Source of the DNA: Clostridiales bacterium
GTDB lineage: Bacteria; Bacillota; Clostridia; Clostridiales; Caloramatoraceae
DNA length: 7,382 bases
Direction: 5' to 3'
Assembly: GCA_026416355.1 (NCBI GenBank)
Contig: JAOAFH010000153.1
Span: 1 to 7,382 of the forward strand
This document shows positions 6,099 to 7,382 of this stretch, piece after piece; position 1 is the stretch's first letter; each line of letters begins with the position of its first letter. The translations under genes were made by a program, and so were the position numbers. Under the pieces are notes generated by a model, which did no database searches, was not told where the DNA came from, and worked only from the letters and a program-made list of their open reading frames with translations.

Positions 6099-7382
6099 AT
6101 GAATTATATTGAGGCTATAAAATACATAGAGGGAATAGGAAAATTTGGAATGAATTTTGGTTTAGATAGAATAAAAAGGTTGTGTGAGTTACTAGGAAAT
6201 CCACAGGATAAATTAAAAATTATTCATGTTGCAGGAACTAATGGAAAGGGATCAACAACAACATTTATTTCAAATATATTAATTTCACAAGGATACAATG
6301 TTGGTACATATACATCCCCGTATTTAGAAAGGTTTACAGAAAGAATAAAAATAAATAATAATGAAATTTTAGAAGATGATGTTGTAAAGTTAGTTGAAAA
6401 TATAAAACCTGCAATAGAGACAGTTATTAAAGAAGGCTTTGATCATCCAACTGAATTTGAAATAATAACGGCTTGTGCATTTAAGTACTTTTATGAAAAA
6501 CAAGTGGATTTTGTTGTTTTAGAAGTTGGATTAGGTGGAAGATTAGATGCTACAAATGTAGTAAAACCTATTGTGTCTGTAATTACATCAATTAGTTATG
6601 ACCATATGAATATTTTAGGAGATACATTATCTAAAATAGCGGCTGAAAAAGCAGGAATTATAAAAGAAAATATACCACTTGTATTATATCCACAGCAAGA
6701 AGAGGTTAGAGAAGTTATATTAAATATAGCTAAAGATAAAAACTCAAAAGTATATAATGTATCTGAAGCAGAATATCAGATAACTAATGATACAGTAGAT
6801 GGAATAGTGTTTAATTTAAAATTTAATGACAATACATATAAAAATTTGAAAATAACTATGATTAATAGGTATCAGGTTCTTAATGCAATTACAGCAATTT
6901 TAACAATTAAAGTATTAAGTGATAATGGATACGATATTAGTGATGAATCTATATATACCGGCTTAGCTAATTCAAAATGGCCAGGAAGATTCGAAGTAGT
7001 ACATAAAAATCCATATATAATTTTAGATGGAGGACATAATATCCAAGGAGTAGAGGAGCTAGTAAAGGGATTAAAAAATTATTTTACAAATAAAAAAATA
7101 AAAATTGTATGTGGAATGTTAAAGGATAAGGACTATATTTCTATGATTAAAGAAATGTCTAAAGTATCGAGTGATTTTATAGCTGTAACTCCTAATAATC
7201 CAAGAGCATTAACAGCTAATGAATTAAGTTATGAAATAGAAAAATTAAATTTAAGAGCTATAGCTATTGAGGATATTAGTGAAGCAACTGAATTTGCAAT
7301 TAATACAAAATACTGTGATGTTTTAGTATTTTGTGGTTCACTTTATTTAATAGGTGAAGTGAGAAAAAAATTAAAATTAATG
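6099..7382 (+). CDS. folC: Bifunctional folylpolyglutamate/dihydrofolate synthase (3' end cut by window)
   Basis: The 428 codons are open to the window edge. Bacterial FolC is about 430 residues and usually ends just after 'SLYLIGEVRKKL', which is present here, so only a few codons are missing. The enzyme adds glutamates to folate (and in many bacteria to dihydropteroate), using ATP, in the cytoplasm. Visible motifs are FGLDRI (20-25), the P-loop GTNGKGS (46-52), EVGLGGRLDATN (142-153), DHMNILG (168-174), AEKAGIIK (182-189, with Lys184 at the position of the carbamylated lysine of the family), WPGR (294-297), and DGGHN (310-314) of the C-terminal Mur-ligase-like domain. The Shine-Dalgarno AAGGAG (6086-6091) is 7 bases before ATG. 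In many Firmicutes folC directly follows valS; here the patatin-like gene intervenes and folC has its own promoter. Confidence 0.96.
   Translation, partial: MNYIEAIKYIEGIGKFGMNFGLDRIKRLCELLGNPQDKLKIIHVAGTNGKGSTTTFISNILISQGYNVGTYTSPYLERFTERIKINNNEILEDDVVKLVENIKPAIETVIKEGFDHPTEFEIITACAFKYFYEKQVDFVVLEVGLGGRLDATNVVKPIVSVITSISYDHMNILGDTLSKIAAEKAGIIKENIPLVLYPQQEEVREVILNIAKDKNSKVYNVSEAEYQITNDTVDGIVFNLKFNDNTYKNLKITMINRYQVLNAITAILTIKVLSDNGYDISDESIYTGLANSKWPGRFEVVHKNPYIILDGGHNIQGVEELVKGLKNYFTNKKIKIVCGMLKDKDYISMIKEMSKVSSDFIAVTPNNPRALTANELSYEIEKLNLRAIAIEDISEATEFAINTKYCDVLVFCGSLYLIGEVRKKLKLM

Noticed and set aside
1..7382. CRISPR array, insertion sequence, prophage, tRNA or rRNA genes
   Set aside because: No regularly spaced direct repeats, transposase or integrase motifs, or tRNA/rRNA signatures were seen on either strand.

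Overview
The window is visibly A+T-rich, favours AGA for arginine and ATA for isoleucine, has strong Shine-Dalgarno sites, and uses a T-box riboswitch to control an aminoacyl-tRNA synthetase. Together these point to a low-GC Firmicute, most likely a member of the Clostridia or Tissierellia. I cannot name the species from the sequence.

Layout from left to right: (1) a minus-strand gene for a lipoprotein solute-binding subunit of an ABC importer (NMT1/SsuA-like), running off the left edge; (2) a divergent intergenic region with promoter-like elements and an odd, relatively GC-rich hairpin; (3) a plus-strand gene for a 162-residue multi-pass membrane protein with a TM2-like start; (4) six bases after its stop, a consensus promoter and a complete valine T-box leader with GTA specifier, antiterminator and terminator; (5) a previously easy-to-miss 52-codon membrane-peptide ORF with a TTG start, lying between the T-box terminator and valS; (6) valS, 883 residues, with all expected motifs, and a strong intrinsic terminator; (7) a patatin-like phospholipase gene with its own promoter and an A/T inverted repeat over it; (8) a terminator whose 3' arm appears to double as part of the next promoter; (9) folC, complete except for its last few codons at the right edge.

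The central unit is valine-responsive: uncharged tRNA-Val should stabilise the antiterminator and allow transcription of the small membrane peptide and valS. valS and folC are neighbours in many Firmicutes. Here a patatin-like gene with separate signals sits between them, so folC is probably transcribed on its own.

I do not see a clear novel multi-gene system. The best candidates for something undescribed are the small membrane peptide inside the T-box regulon and the operator-like repeat in front of the patatin gene.
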